DNA of 64,000 nt from Thalassospira povalilytica (GTDB lineage: Bacteria > Pseudomonadota > Alphaproteobacteria > Rhodospirillales > Thalassospiraceae): assembly GCF_002844235.1 (NCBI RefSeq), contig NZ_PGTS01000001.1:744001-808000 (forward strand), in the 5' to 3' direction. Positions within the stretch are counted from its first letter, which is position 1; every line of letters starts with the position of its first letter. Both the position numbers and the translations under genes were made by a program. Positions 46,674-54,159 of this stretch are shown in pieces. The notes under the pieces were generated by a model, which had not been told where the DNA came from, did not search any database, and worked only from the letters and a program-made list of their open reading frames with translations.

Positions 46674-47141
46674 ATGGCCGATCAGACCATTTACGACAAT
46701 CTGACCATGCTGGGCGGTGACACGGTACAACCGGCATCCCCGGACGAAGCCGTTCTTGAACGTGTTCAGAACCCGCAGGCCGGAACAGATTACTGTGTGC
46801 GCTTTGTCGCACCGGAATTCACATCCCTTTGCCCGATCACCGGGCAGCCCGATTTCGCCCATTTGGTCATCGACTATGTGCCGGGTGACTGGTTGGTCGA
46901 AAGCAAATCGCTGAAGCTGTTTCTGACGTCGTTCCGCAATCATGGTTCATTCCATGAAGATTGCACGATCAAGGTCGGCAAACGCATTGTTGAAACGCTT
47001 GATCCGAAATGGCTGCGCATTGGCGGATACTGGTATCCGCGCGGCGGTATTCCGATTGATGTGTTTTATCAAACCGGTGCCGCACCCGAAGGTGTGTGGA
47101 TCCCGGAACAGGGCGTAGCCCCGTATCGCGGGCGCGGATAG
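46674..47141 (+). CDS. queF: NADPH-dependent 7-cyano-7-deazaguanine reductase QueF (short form)
   Basis: QueF reduces preQ0 to preQ1 with NADPH. This is the short unimodular type (155 residues, like B. subtilis QueF). The thioimide-forming cysteine is in [16 protein letters not shown], the QueF motif is [17 protein letters not shown], and the conserved His-Glu is in GSFHEDC. Residues before MADQTIYDN are not part of the protein: AAGGAGG stands just upstream of the ATG at 46674. Together with queA, tgt and yhhQ it covers preQ0 or preQ1 uptake through epoxyqueuosine. Confidence 0.96.
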   Translation: MADQTIYDNLTMLGGDTVQPASPDEAVLERVQNPQAGTDYCVRFVAPEFTSLCPITGQPDFAHLVIDYVPGDWLVESKSLKLFLTSFRNHGSFHEDCTIKVGKRIVETLDPKWLRIGGYWYPRGGIPIDVFYQTGAAPEGVWIPEQGVAPYRGRG

Positions 47142-47189
47142 TCTGGCGCATCGGTCTGGATTGGCGGACCGATGGCAAAGAATTCAAAG

Positions 47190-47219
47190 GGCTGCCTTGT
47201 TTCGCAAGGCCGCCTTTTT
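47190..47219 (+). terminator. Terminator after queF
   Basis: GGCTGCCTTG pairs with CAAGGCCGCC, with one mismatch, around TTTCG and is followed by TTTTTC. It closes the yhhQ-queF operon ahead of the iron-signalling genes. Confidence 0.85.
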
Positions 47220-47249
47220 CGTGCGATTTTGGCAAGGGTATGATCAGTT

Positions 47250-47272
47250 GTTGATAATTATTCGCATTGTCA
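47250..47272. promoter_or_regulatory. Fur-box-like site upstream of the sigma factor
   Basis: TTGATAATTATTCGCATTG closely resembles the GATAATNATTNNCATT pattern of Fur boxes. It lies about 85 nt upstream of the sigma-factor ATG and shares ATAATYATTCGCA with the site before the TonB receptor. Confidence 0.6.
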
Positions 47273-47353
47273 TTTTCAATTGATCCTGCTAAGTCAGAAG
47301 CCGGGCAGGGGAACCTGCCGGGTTTGTGTTACTGGCTTGGTTGGAAAACGGCG

Positions 47354-47878
47354 ATGGCGCGCCAAAGCGCATCAGTCCTTATTGCGAGTTTTCAGGAAAA
47401 CTATGAACAGCTTTTGCGGTTTCTGACCCGAAAGCTGAATGGTGATTCCGAACGTGCCGCCGATGTTGCCCAGGACACCTTTGTGCGCCTTGCCAGAACG
47501 CCAGATACTGACGACGAGATCGATAATCCCCGGGCCTATATCTATCGCGTGGCGGGTAACCTTGCGATTGATCAGATCAGAAGCGACCGCCGCCAATCGG
47601 CCCATCATGACGGCGCAGATGGTGCATCGGAAATCAGTGATCCCGAACCCGGCCCGGAAAGAATTTATCTGTCGCGTGAACAGGTCAAACTGCTTGATCA
47701 GGCATTGAACCAGTTGCCGGAAAATGCCCGTGCAGCATTGCTGATGTTCCGGGTCGAAGGTTTGTCCCATACCGAGATTGCCGAGAAACTTGGTGTTTCC
47801 AACAGCATGGTCGCGAAATATATTGGTCGCGCCTTAAAGCATTGCCGTGATGCGCTTTTGGCAGGGGGCGAAAAATAA
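47354..47878 (+). CDS. FecI-like ECF RNA polymerase sigma factor
   Basis: This extracytoplasmic-function sigma factor of 174 residues has region 2 (FQENYEQLLRFLTRKLNG, then AADVAQDTFVRLAR and NPRAYIYRVAGNLAIDQIR) and region 4 (LPENARAALLMFRVEGLSHTEIAEKLGVSNSMVAKYIGRAL, shown here only as GLSHTEIAEKLGVSNSM). The FecI type is indicated by the FecR-like gene and TonB receptor that follow: the siderophore-loaded receptor signals through FecR to free the sigma factor. The ATG at 47354 is chosen because homology starts there and GGAAAAC precedes it. Confidence 0.93.
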   Translation: MARQSASVLIASFQENYEQLLRFLTRKLNGDSERAADVAQDTFVRLARTPDTDDEIDNPRAYIYRVAGNLAIDQIRSDRRQSAHHDGADGASEISDPEPGPERIYLSREQVKLLDQALNQLPENARAALLMFRVEGLSHTEIAEKLGVSNSMVAKYIGRALKHCRDALLAGGEK

Positions 47879-47972
47879 TGTCAAAAAAAATGGCATCATT
47901 TGTTCTGCTCACTCGTCTTAATAACAGGAATAGCCGTTTGTCAAAGGCGGCACAGGATCGGGGACGGTTACT

Positions 47973-49031
47973 TTGAATTCGGGTGCATCCGCACATCAGC
48001 AGCCAGCTCTGCAAGGCTATGACAATGACATGGTCGCATTAAGCGATCAGGCCATTGACTGGCTTGTGCGTCTGCAATCCGATGATGCGACGGATCATGA
48101 TCGTCAGGCATTTGCCAAATGGTCCGCCCAAAGTGATGCGCATATGCGCGCGGTCCGCGATGCAGAGGCGTTGTTCGGGGCGGTGGATCAAACGCAAACC
48201 GCGCAGGATTGGACGGGGCACGTTGCGCCATTGTCACCAAATGCAGCAAAGCCAAATAGCCCAGCACGAACAAAACGGCGTCCGGCAGCCCGTTCTGTTG
48301 CAAGGTTTGGCACACGCCGGTTTGCCCTGACGGCTGCATCGCTTTGTGCATTTGTTTTGATGATTGTGACCGGGGCTGGCATGCAAAGCGACATCTGGGC
48401 ACGCTGGAATGCACAATACAGCACTGATATCGGGGGGGCTAAAACCGTCAATCTGCCGGACGGTACGGTGGCCCACATGAATACGGCGTCGGCCTTTTCC
48501 ATTGATTTCTCTGACGGGGTGCGACGGGTTGATCTGGCCGCGGGCGAGGTGATCTTTGATGTGGCCAAGGATGCGCAACATCCCTTTATCGTTTCCGCCC
48601 AGGGTGGCGAAGCCATGGCCGTTGGCACCGTCTATGGCGTTCGCATCAAAGATGATCATGTGAATGTTACGGTGCGCGAAGGTATCGTTGAAGTCAGTAC
48701 CGGTGTCGGAAGCAGCATACGCCTTTTGGCCGGGGATCGCGCCGTTTATCAGGATGGTCGTGGCCCGCAGGCAGATGGAACCGTTGACCTGGCTGCGTAT
48801 GGAAGCTGGCAACGCGGCAAGCTGATCTTTAACAACCGTCCCTTGGGCGATGTGATTGATGAAGTTCAGCGCTATAAGGCCGAACGCATCGTCATTGCCC
48901 GTGATGCAGTCCATAACTTGAAAGTTACCGGTGTATTTGACATTGCTGATCTTGATGCATTGCTTGATACGCTGGAACAGGCAATGAATGCCCGGGTTGT
49001 CAGGTTGCCGCTTTTGACGGTGATCTACTAA
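47973..49031 (+). CDS. FecR-like transmembrane sigma regulator
   Basis: This single-pass inner-membrane anti-sigma/sensor of 352 residues has a cytoplasmic domain (about 22-70) with AIDWLVRLQSDDATDHDRQAFAKW, the DUF4880 sequence (quoted partly: DRQAFAKWSAQSDAH). A basic stretch and one helix (about 114-137, LTAASLCAFVLMIVTG) lead to the periplasmic FecR domain (VNLPDGTVAHMNTASAF; HPFIVSAQGGEAMAVGTVYG). The C-terminal STN-like part is FNNRPLGDVIDEVQRY. It relays the receptor state to the sigma factor. The start is a TTG at 47973 with GGGGACGG upstream. Confidence 0.93.
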   Translation: MNSGASAHQQPALQGYDNDMVALSDQAIDWLVRLQSDDATDHDRQAFAKWSAQSDAHMRAVRDAEALFGAVDQTQTAQDWTGHVAPLSPNAAKPNSPARTKRRPAARSVARFGTRRFALTAASLCAFVLMIVTGAGMQSDIWARWNAQYSTDIGGAKTVNLPDGTVAHMNTASAFSIDFSDGVRRVDLAAGEVIFDVAKDAQHPFIVSAQGGEAMAVGTVYGVRIKDDHVNVTVREGIVEVSTGVGSSIRLLAGDRAVYQDGRGPQADGTVDLAAYGSWQRGKLIFNNRPLGDVIDEVQRYKAERIVIARDAVHNLKVTGVFDIADLDALLDTLEQAMNARVVRLPLLTVIY

Positions 49032-49136
49032 ATCCTGTTCCCGGCTAGTCGGTTTTCGGGCCTTTTCCAATAAAATCGAAAAAAATTGAAAAATCCGGTG
49101 CAAATCGCGTTGGGTCAGATCGTCTTAAGGTCAAAA

Positions 49137-49167
49137 GCGAATGATTTCGGTTCTTATAATCATTCGC
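49137..49167. promoter_or_regulatory. Inverted repeat GCGAATGATT / AATCATTCGC upstream of the TonB receptor
   Basis: Perfect 10-nt arms at 49137-49146 and 49158-49167 with an 11-nt spacer. The right arm lies in TTATAATCATTCGCA, a good Fur-box half. The site is about 26 nt upstream of the receptor ATG and probably controls it separately from the sigma/FecR genes. Confidence 0.6.
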
Positions 49168-49192
49168 AAACAGGGGAATGACCGGAAGACTT

Positions 49193-51709
49193 ATGATGAA
49201 TTCAACGAATATGATGGCGCAGGTCGCAGTTAGTCAAAAAGCTGCGCAGCGGAGTGGGACTTTACGTAATGGATGGATGCGCCGTCTGGCTGCAACCACG
49301 GTGATCTCGGGGATCGCGGCAACGTGCCCGATCGTCGCACACGCGACCGAACAGCAAGCACCGGTATCGATTGATGCTGAAGTCGCGCAGTCGACTGTCG
49401 TACGCCTTGATATCCCGGCACAGGAACTTGACCGTGCGCTGACCAGTTTTGCCGATCAGGCCAACCTGAAGCTGCTTTTCCCATCCCAGGGACTGAACGG
49501 GCTGCAAGCCCCGGAACTTAAGGGCGAGATGACTGTTGATGCGGCTCTTGATCGTCTTCTGAGCGGAACGGGTCATTTTTGGCGCTACACCGATGGTGGC
49601 ACGATTACAATTGAGCCGCTTTCCGAAACTGGCGAAAACGTCACCGACGCCATCCGGATTGAGGCAAACAGTGTCGGCGAAAAGGCGGATGGCCCTGTTG
49701 AGGGATATATCGCCACGCAATCACTGGCCGCGACCAAGACCGGGACACCGATCCTTGAAACATCACAAAGCATCACTGTCGTGACGCAGGATCAGATGGA
49801 AGATCAGGGTTCGCAAACCATCATGCAGGCCATGCGCTATACCCCCGGTGCCTTTACCGGACAGGTCGGGGCGTCAAACCGCTATGATTATGTGATCCTG
49901 CGCGGGCTGGTAGACCGGTCGATTGATAATATTTATCTTGATGGCCTCAAAACCATGGGCGATGACTCGACTTATAGCTCGATGCAGATCGACCCGTATT
50001 TTGTTGAACGCGCAGACGTTGTCAGAGGCCCGGCTTCTGTCCTGTACGGACGCAGTTCACCGGGGGGGATCGTTGCGCTTTCAAGCAAAAAGCCGCAGTT
50101 CGAACAGCAGGGCGAGATTGAGGTTTCCTATGGCAACCGCAATCAACGCGGTATCGGTTTTGATCTTACCGGTCCGCTTGATGACGCCGGAAAGCTTGCT
50201 TTTCGCGTGACGGGCAAGGCGGACGCAGCAGACACCCAATATACCGGTACCGAAGAAGAACGTTACGCGATTGCACCTTCGCTGACGGCGAACTTCACGG
50301 ATGATACCCGTGTTACCCTGATGGCATATCTGCAAAAGGATCCCGAAGGCGGAACCCATAACGGTCTGCCCTCAGAGGGCACCTTGTTCCCGCGCAATGG
50401 CAAATACATCTCGACCGGATTTTTTGATGGTGACCCGTCGCTCGAAGCGTTCGAAAGAACCCAGAACATGGTCGGATATCAGTTCGAACATGATTTTGAT
50501 GACAGTCTGACAGCGCGCCAGAATTTCCGTTTTCTTGATGCATCGGTCCATATCGATCAGATCTATCAGACCGGCTGGGATGGATCGTCTGATAACCTGA
50601 ACCGGCGCTATGGCGGTGGTGACGAAGACATGCGCGCCTATGCCGTCGATAACCAGCTTCAGGCCGAATTTGCGACAGCGGATATCGACCATACCGTTTT
50701 GGGTGGCTTTGATTATCAGCATCGCCGCGTTGAAAATGCCTGGCAGTTCCCAAGCGCATCAAGCATCAATGCCTTTAACCCGGTATATGGCAACACCGGT
50801 GTGACGATTGGCGCGCCGACAAACAGCAAAGTGCAGACGCTTGAACAAGCCGGTCTTTATCTTGAAGACCAGTTGGAATACGAAAAATGGCGTTTTTCCC
50901 TTGGTTTGCGCCAGGATTGGGTCGAAACCACCAAGCATGACCGCCTGACACAGAAGAACACCGGTGAAGACCGTCAGAAGCTCACCAAGCGGGCAGGGGT
51001 GCTTTATCTGTTTGATAATGGTGTCGCGCCGTATGTCAGCTATTCCGAATCTTTTAACCCAAGCCTTTATTCCGATGTCGCGGGCAATCCGATCGAACCG
51101 TCAGAAGGCACGCAGTATGAGGCGGGTGTGAAATACCAGCCCGAGAACGGCAACCTTCTTTTGAGTGCGGCGGCCTTCTATCTAGAGCAGGATAATGTCG
51201 CGATTTACGACTCATCGACCTATGCCTATGATCCGGTCGGCAAGATCGTCAGTCAGGGGCTTGAGCTTGAAGCACGTGCGAACCTGAACGAAAACCTGAG
51301 TGTGATGGCGTCTTATACCTATACCGACGCGGCCTATGACGCGCCGGGCGATACCAAGGACGGCAAACAGCCGATGCAGGTGCCTGAACATATGGCATCA
51401 CTTTGGGGCAACTATTCGTTCTATTCCGGGGCGTTGAATGGCCTTTCCATTGGTGCCGGTGCACGGTTTGTCGGTGAAATGGCAGCCAATGAAACCAACA
51501 CCATCACGGTTCCGGATTACACCATCTTTGACCTGTCGCTGAACTATGACATGGCCAATGTCGGTCTTGAAAACACCGACCTTCGGGTGAATGTGAACAA
51601 CCTGCTCGACGAAGAATATGTCGCGTCCTGTTTGATCACGTCATCATCGGACAACTGTTACTATGGCGAGGAACGTTCGATCCTTGCGACCGTGCGCTAT
51701 CGGTTCTGA
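49193..51709 (+). CDS. TonB-dependent siderophore receptor with STN signalling domain
   Basis: This outer-membrane ferric-siderophore receptor has about 838 residues: a long signal peptide ending near IVAHA (about residue 46), an STN domain (about 65-140, VRLDIPAQELDRALTSFADQ, partly quoted) used for FecR signalling, a plug (QSITVVTQDQMEDQGSQTIM; RYDYVILRGLVDRS) and a 22-strand barrel ending ATVRYRF. FNPSLYSDVAGNPIEPSEGTQYEAG (partly: EPSEGTQYEAGVKY) is typical of siderophore receptors. The ligand cannot be assigned. ATGs at 49178, 49193 and 49196 are possible; GGAAG fits the last two. Confidence 0.93.
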   Translation: MMNSTNMMAQVAVSQKAAQRSGTLRNGWMRRLAATTVISGIAATCPIVAHATEQQAPVSIDAEVAQSTVVRLDIPAQELDRALTSFADQANLKLLFPSQGLNGLQAPELKGEMTVDAALDRLLSGTGHFWRYTDGGTITIEPLSETGENVTDAIRIEANSVGEKADGPVEGYIATQSLAATKTGTPILETSQSITVVTQDQMEDQGSQTIMQAMRYTPGAFTGQVGASNRYDYVILRGLVDRSIDNIYLDGLKTMGDDSTYSSMQIDPYFVERADVVRGPASVLYGRSSPGGIVALSSKKPQFEQQGEIEVSYGNRNQRGIGFDLTGPLDDAGKLAFRVTGKADAADTQYTGTEEERYAIAPSLTANFTDDTRVTLMAYLQKDPEGGTHNGLPSEGTLFPRNGKYISTGFFDGDPSLEAFERTQNMVGYQFEHDFDDSLTARQNFRFLDASVHIDQIYQTGWDGSSDNLNRRYGGGDEDMRAYAVDNQLQAEFATADIDHTVLGGFDYQHRRVENAWQFPSASSINAFNPVYGNTGVTIGAPTNSKVQTLEQAGLYLEDQLEYEKWRFSLGLRQDWVETTKHDRLTQKNTGEDRQKLTKRAGVLYLFDNGVAPYVSYSESFNPSLYSDVAGNPIEPSEGTQYEAGVKYQPENGNLLLSAAAFYLEQDNVAIYDSSTYAYDPVGKIVSQGLELEARANLNENLSVMASYTYTDAAYDAPGDTKDGKQPMQVPEHMASLWGNYSFYSGALNGLSIGAGARFVGEMAANETNTITVPDYTIFDLSLNYDMANVGLENTDLRVNVNNLLDEEYVASCLITSSSDNCYYGEERSILATVRYRF

Positions 51710-51731
51710 TGAGCACTACTTTCCAATCAAG

Positions 51732-51758
51732 GGCCGCAGCATCGTGCTGCGGCCTTTT
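51732..51758 (+). terminator. Terminator after the TonB receptor gene
   Basis: GGCCGCAGCA pairs perfectly with TGCTGCGGCC over TCG and is followed by TTTTGC. Confidence 0.9.
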
Positions 51759-51826
51759 GCGTTTCAGGCAGATGATTATATAAGGCAGCAGAGAGAGGCC
51801 CAAACAAGACAAGCCCGACTGATGCC

Positions 51827-52981
51827 ATGACCACCAAGACGCGCAAGACCATCACCTTTGACATGCTTGAGGCCAAAGCCCGTGAAATCGGCTTTGATGT
51901 CTGTGGGGTGGCGCGTCCGGAAATTGATCCGCGCAATCAGCAGCGTCTGGATGAATTTGTTGCCGCGGGTGAATACGGGTCGATGGCCTGGATGAATGAT
52001 CCCGAACGTCTGCCGCGCCGGCGCGATCCGGAAATGCTGTGGCCGGATGTCAAATCGGTGATTGTTCTGGGCAGCAATTATGGCCCGGCCGAAAATCCGA
52101 TGGCGCTGCTTGATCACCCGGACCGGGCGATGATTTCGGTTTATGCCCGCAACAAGGATTACCACGACCTGATCAAAAAACGCCTGAAACAGCTGGCCCG
52201 CTGGCTGGTTGAGCAATCCGGTGGAACAGAACAGGTCAAAGTGTTTGTTGATACCGCCCCTGTTCTTGAAAAGCCGCTTGGCCAGTCATCGGGGATTGGC
52301 TGGCAGGGCAAGCATACCAATCTGGTATCGCGGGAATTTGGCAGCTGGCTGTTTCTGGGCGAGGTCTTTACCACCATCGAATTTGCACAGGCAGAACCGG
52401 AAATCGATCATTGCGGGTCATGTTCGAAATGTCTTTCAGCCTGTCCGACTAATGCCTTTCCGGCGCCTTACAAGCTTGATGCGCGCAAATGCATTTCCTA
52501 TTTGACGATCGAACATGACGGGCCGATCCCGGGTGAATTCCGAACGGCAATGGGCAATCGTATCTATGGCTGTGATGATTGTCTGGCGGCCTGTCCCTGG
52601 AACAAATTTGCCAGCCGCACCGAAGAACTTGCCTTTATCCCGCGTGCCGAATTGACCGCACCGCGACTGGCGGATTTTCTTGATCTTGATGATGCGTCAT
52701 TTCGTGCATTCTTTACCGGGTCACCGATCAAGCGCATCGGACGGGCAAAGTTTTTGCGCAACGTTCTGATCGCCGCAGGCAACAGCTGCTCAGAACGGCT
52801 GATCCCGAAAATCACCGCCTTGCTTGCCGATGAAAGTGCTCTGATCCGTGCCAGTGCCGTTTGGGCGCTTTCGCGTTTGATGAGCAACACGGCATTTGAT
52901 GCCCTGAAGGCTGAACATTATGACACCGAACAAAGCCCGATTGTGCGCGACGAATGGGATTTGGTGCCGGTCGCGGCCTGA
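51827..52981 (+). CDS. queG: Epoxyqueuosine reductase QueG
   Basis: QueG is a cobalamin and iron-sulfur enzyme that reduces epoxyqueuosine to queuosine in tRNA, the final step. The 384-residue protein has the catalytic aspartate region VFVDTAPVLEKPLGQ, the GIGWQGKHTNLVS loop, and two ferredoxin-type clusters: CGSCSKCLSACPT and CDDCLAACPWNKF. The C-terminal HEAT-like repeat (IPKITALLADESALIRASAVWALSRL, partly quoted: ESALIRASAVWAL) is also typical. It is separated from yhhQ-queF by the iron-signalling genes, and its stop abuts the convergent phosphodiesterase stop. Confidence 0.95.
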   Translation: MTTKTRKTITFDMLEAKAREIGFDVCGVARPEIDPRNQQRLDEFVAAGEYGSMAWMNDPERLPRRRDPEMLWPDVKSVIVLGSNYGPAENPMALLDHPDRAMISVYARNKDYHDLIKKRLKQLARWLVEQSGGTEQVKVFVDTAPVLEKPLGQSSGIGWQGKHTNLVSREFGSWLFLGEVFTTIEFAQAEPEIDHCGSCSKCLSACPTNAFPAPYKLDARKCISYLTIEHDGPIPGEFRTAMGNRIYGCDDCLAACPWNKFASRTEELAFIPRAELTAPRLADFLDLDDASFRAFFTGSPIKRIGRAKFLRNVLIAAGNSCSERLIPKITALLADESALIRASAVWALSRLMSNTAFDALKAEHYDTEQSPIVRDEWDLVPVAA

Positions 52982-53767
52982 TTACAAATCCATATCGAAT
53001 TTCACAAAATCAAAGTGATAGCGAAGTCCGCCCTTGGGATCGGTAAAGCCGATGCCATAGCCCGGGCCAAGCGGGTTGCGATCTTCGAGTTCTTCTTCCT
53101 TTTCATGGCGGAAATCAAGCGGCTCCCCGCATTGGGTGCTGTTGGCCAGAACAAATGGCACACCAAGCCAGGTTCCGGTTGCCGGTCGGTGAAGATGGCC
53201 AAAGAACAGATGTTTGATCTGTCGGTTTGCCTGAACGATCTCGCCAAGTTCATGTTCAACATCAAGCCGGATCGTATCCATGAAAGGCAAACCCATTTCA
53301 AAGGGCGGATGATGCATGAACAGGAAAGTCGGTGTATCGCGATGGGCGGCAAGTTCGTCACGCAGCCATGCAAGACGACGATCACATAACGTGCCGTGAT
53401 GATGATCGGGAACGATGCTGTCCATCATCACAAAGCGAACCCCGCCAATTGTTTGACCGAAATTGACAAAGCCGTTGGCATCAATATCGGTGGTCGGGAA
53501 CGCATCGCGGAATGCTTCGCGGATATCATGATTACCCGGAATGACCAGATAGGGAATGGCAAGTTCCGAAAGGATATCAACAGCATGTTCGTACTGTTCG
53601 GATGTGCCACGATGGGTAATATCCCCGGTAATTACACAAATTTCCGCATCACGGTGCAGTGCATTGACTTCGCCAATAACCTTGCGCAGCGTTGCCGCAG
53701 CATCGGGCTTACGCGACATGTCGTTGCGCGACAGAATATGAAGATCGGAAAGATGTATGAATTTCAT
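52982..53767 (-). CDS. Cyclic-nucleotide phosphodiesterase-like metallophosphoesterase (CpdA type)
   Basis: This cytosolic calcineurin-like phosphoesterase of 261 residues has all metal-binding motifs of the class III phosphodiesterases: FIHLSDLHI (D-x-H), VITGDITHRG (GD), VIPGNHDIRE (GNHD), FLFMHHPPFEMG, and FGHLHRPATGT (GHxH). CpdA hydrolyses 3',5'-cAMP; related proteins cleave other phosphodiesters, so the substrate is not certain. The ATG at 53767 has no strong ribosome site. It is convergent with queG with no gap between stops. Confidence 0.88.
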   Translation of the reverse strand: MKFIHLSDLHILSRNDMSRKPDAAATLRKVIGEVNALHRDAEICVITGDITHRGTSEQYEHAVDILSELAIPYLVIPGNHDIREAFRDAFPTTDIDANGFVNFGQTIGGVRFVMMDSIVPDHHHGTLCDRRLAWLRDELAAHRDTPTFLFMHHPPFEMGLPFMDTIRLDVEHELGEIVQANRQIKHLFFGHLHRPATGTWLGVPFVLANSTQCGEPLDFRHEKEEELEDRNPLGPGYGIGFTDPKGGLRYHFDFVKFDMDL

Positions 53768-53842
53768 GACGATGCCCTATCATGATCAAAAGCATTTGAA
53801 ATCATGTTCGTTTTTCCCAGACATGAAAAGATATAAACGCCG

Positions 53843-54154
53843 ATGGATGACAGCGTTCGTAAAAGATCAGTGACAATTGCCGGGCACAGAACCAGCTTTT
53901 CGCTTGAAGATGCGTTCTGGCAGGAACTGGTCGGTATTGCCGAACGCCGCAACGTGACCCTGGCGGAGCTTGTTGTCGAAATTGATTCCGATCGCGACGG
54001 GAATCTTTCAAGTGCGCTTCGCCTTTATGTGTTGCGTGACCTTCAAAACCGCCTCGCCAGCCAAACGTCAAATCAAACGCCCGGCCAAACCCAAACTGGC
54101 CCCGGTGCAGCAGGTGCACCCGATGATGCACCCGGTCCGGACAAACAGGCATAA
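53843..54154 (+). CDS. Ribbon-helix-helix domain protein
   Basis: This small protein of 103 residues has an RHH_4-type fold in the first 75: KRSVTIAGHRTSFSLEDAFWQELVGIAE, then NVTLAELVVEIDSDRDGNLSSALRLYVL (each quoted partly in 20 or fewer: TSFSLEDAFWQELVGIAE; NLSSALRLYVLRDL). RHH_4 proteins are widespread small alphaproteobacterial proteins, presumed DNA-binding, with no firm role. The tail (SQTSNQTPGQTQTGPGAAGAP, partly) is low complexity and disordered. It ends 5 nt before the asparagine-synthetase gene, so the two are co-transcribed. Confidence 0.85.
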   Translation: MDDSVRKRSVTIAGHRTSFSLEDAFWQELVGIAERRNVTLAELVVEIDSDRDGNLSSALRLYVLRDLQNRLASQTSNQTPGQTQTGPGAAGAPDDAPGPDKQA

Positions 54155-54159
54155 GGTCG

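Noticed and set aside
44285..46675. A nearly 800-codon open frame on the minus strand opposite queA and tgt
   Set aside because: The plus strand carries unmistakable QueA and TGT motifs; the antisense frame has no family features.
47142..51826. Recent mobile insertion carrying the iron-signalling genes
   Set aside because: No transposase, integrase, target duplication or flanking repeat was seen; composition looks like the neighbours.
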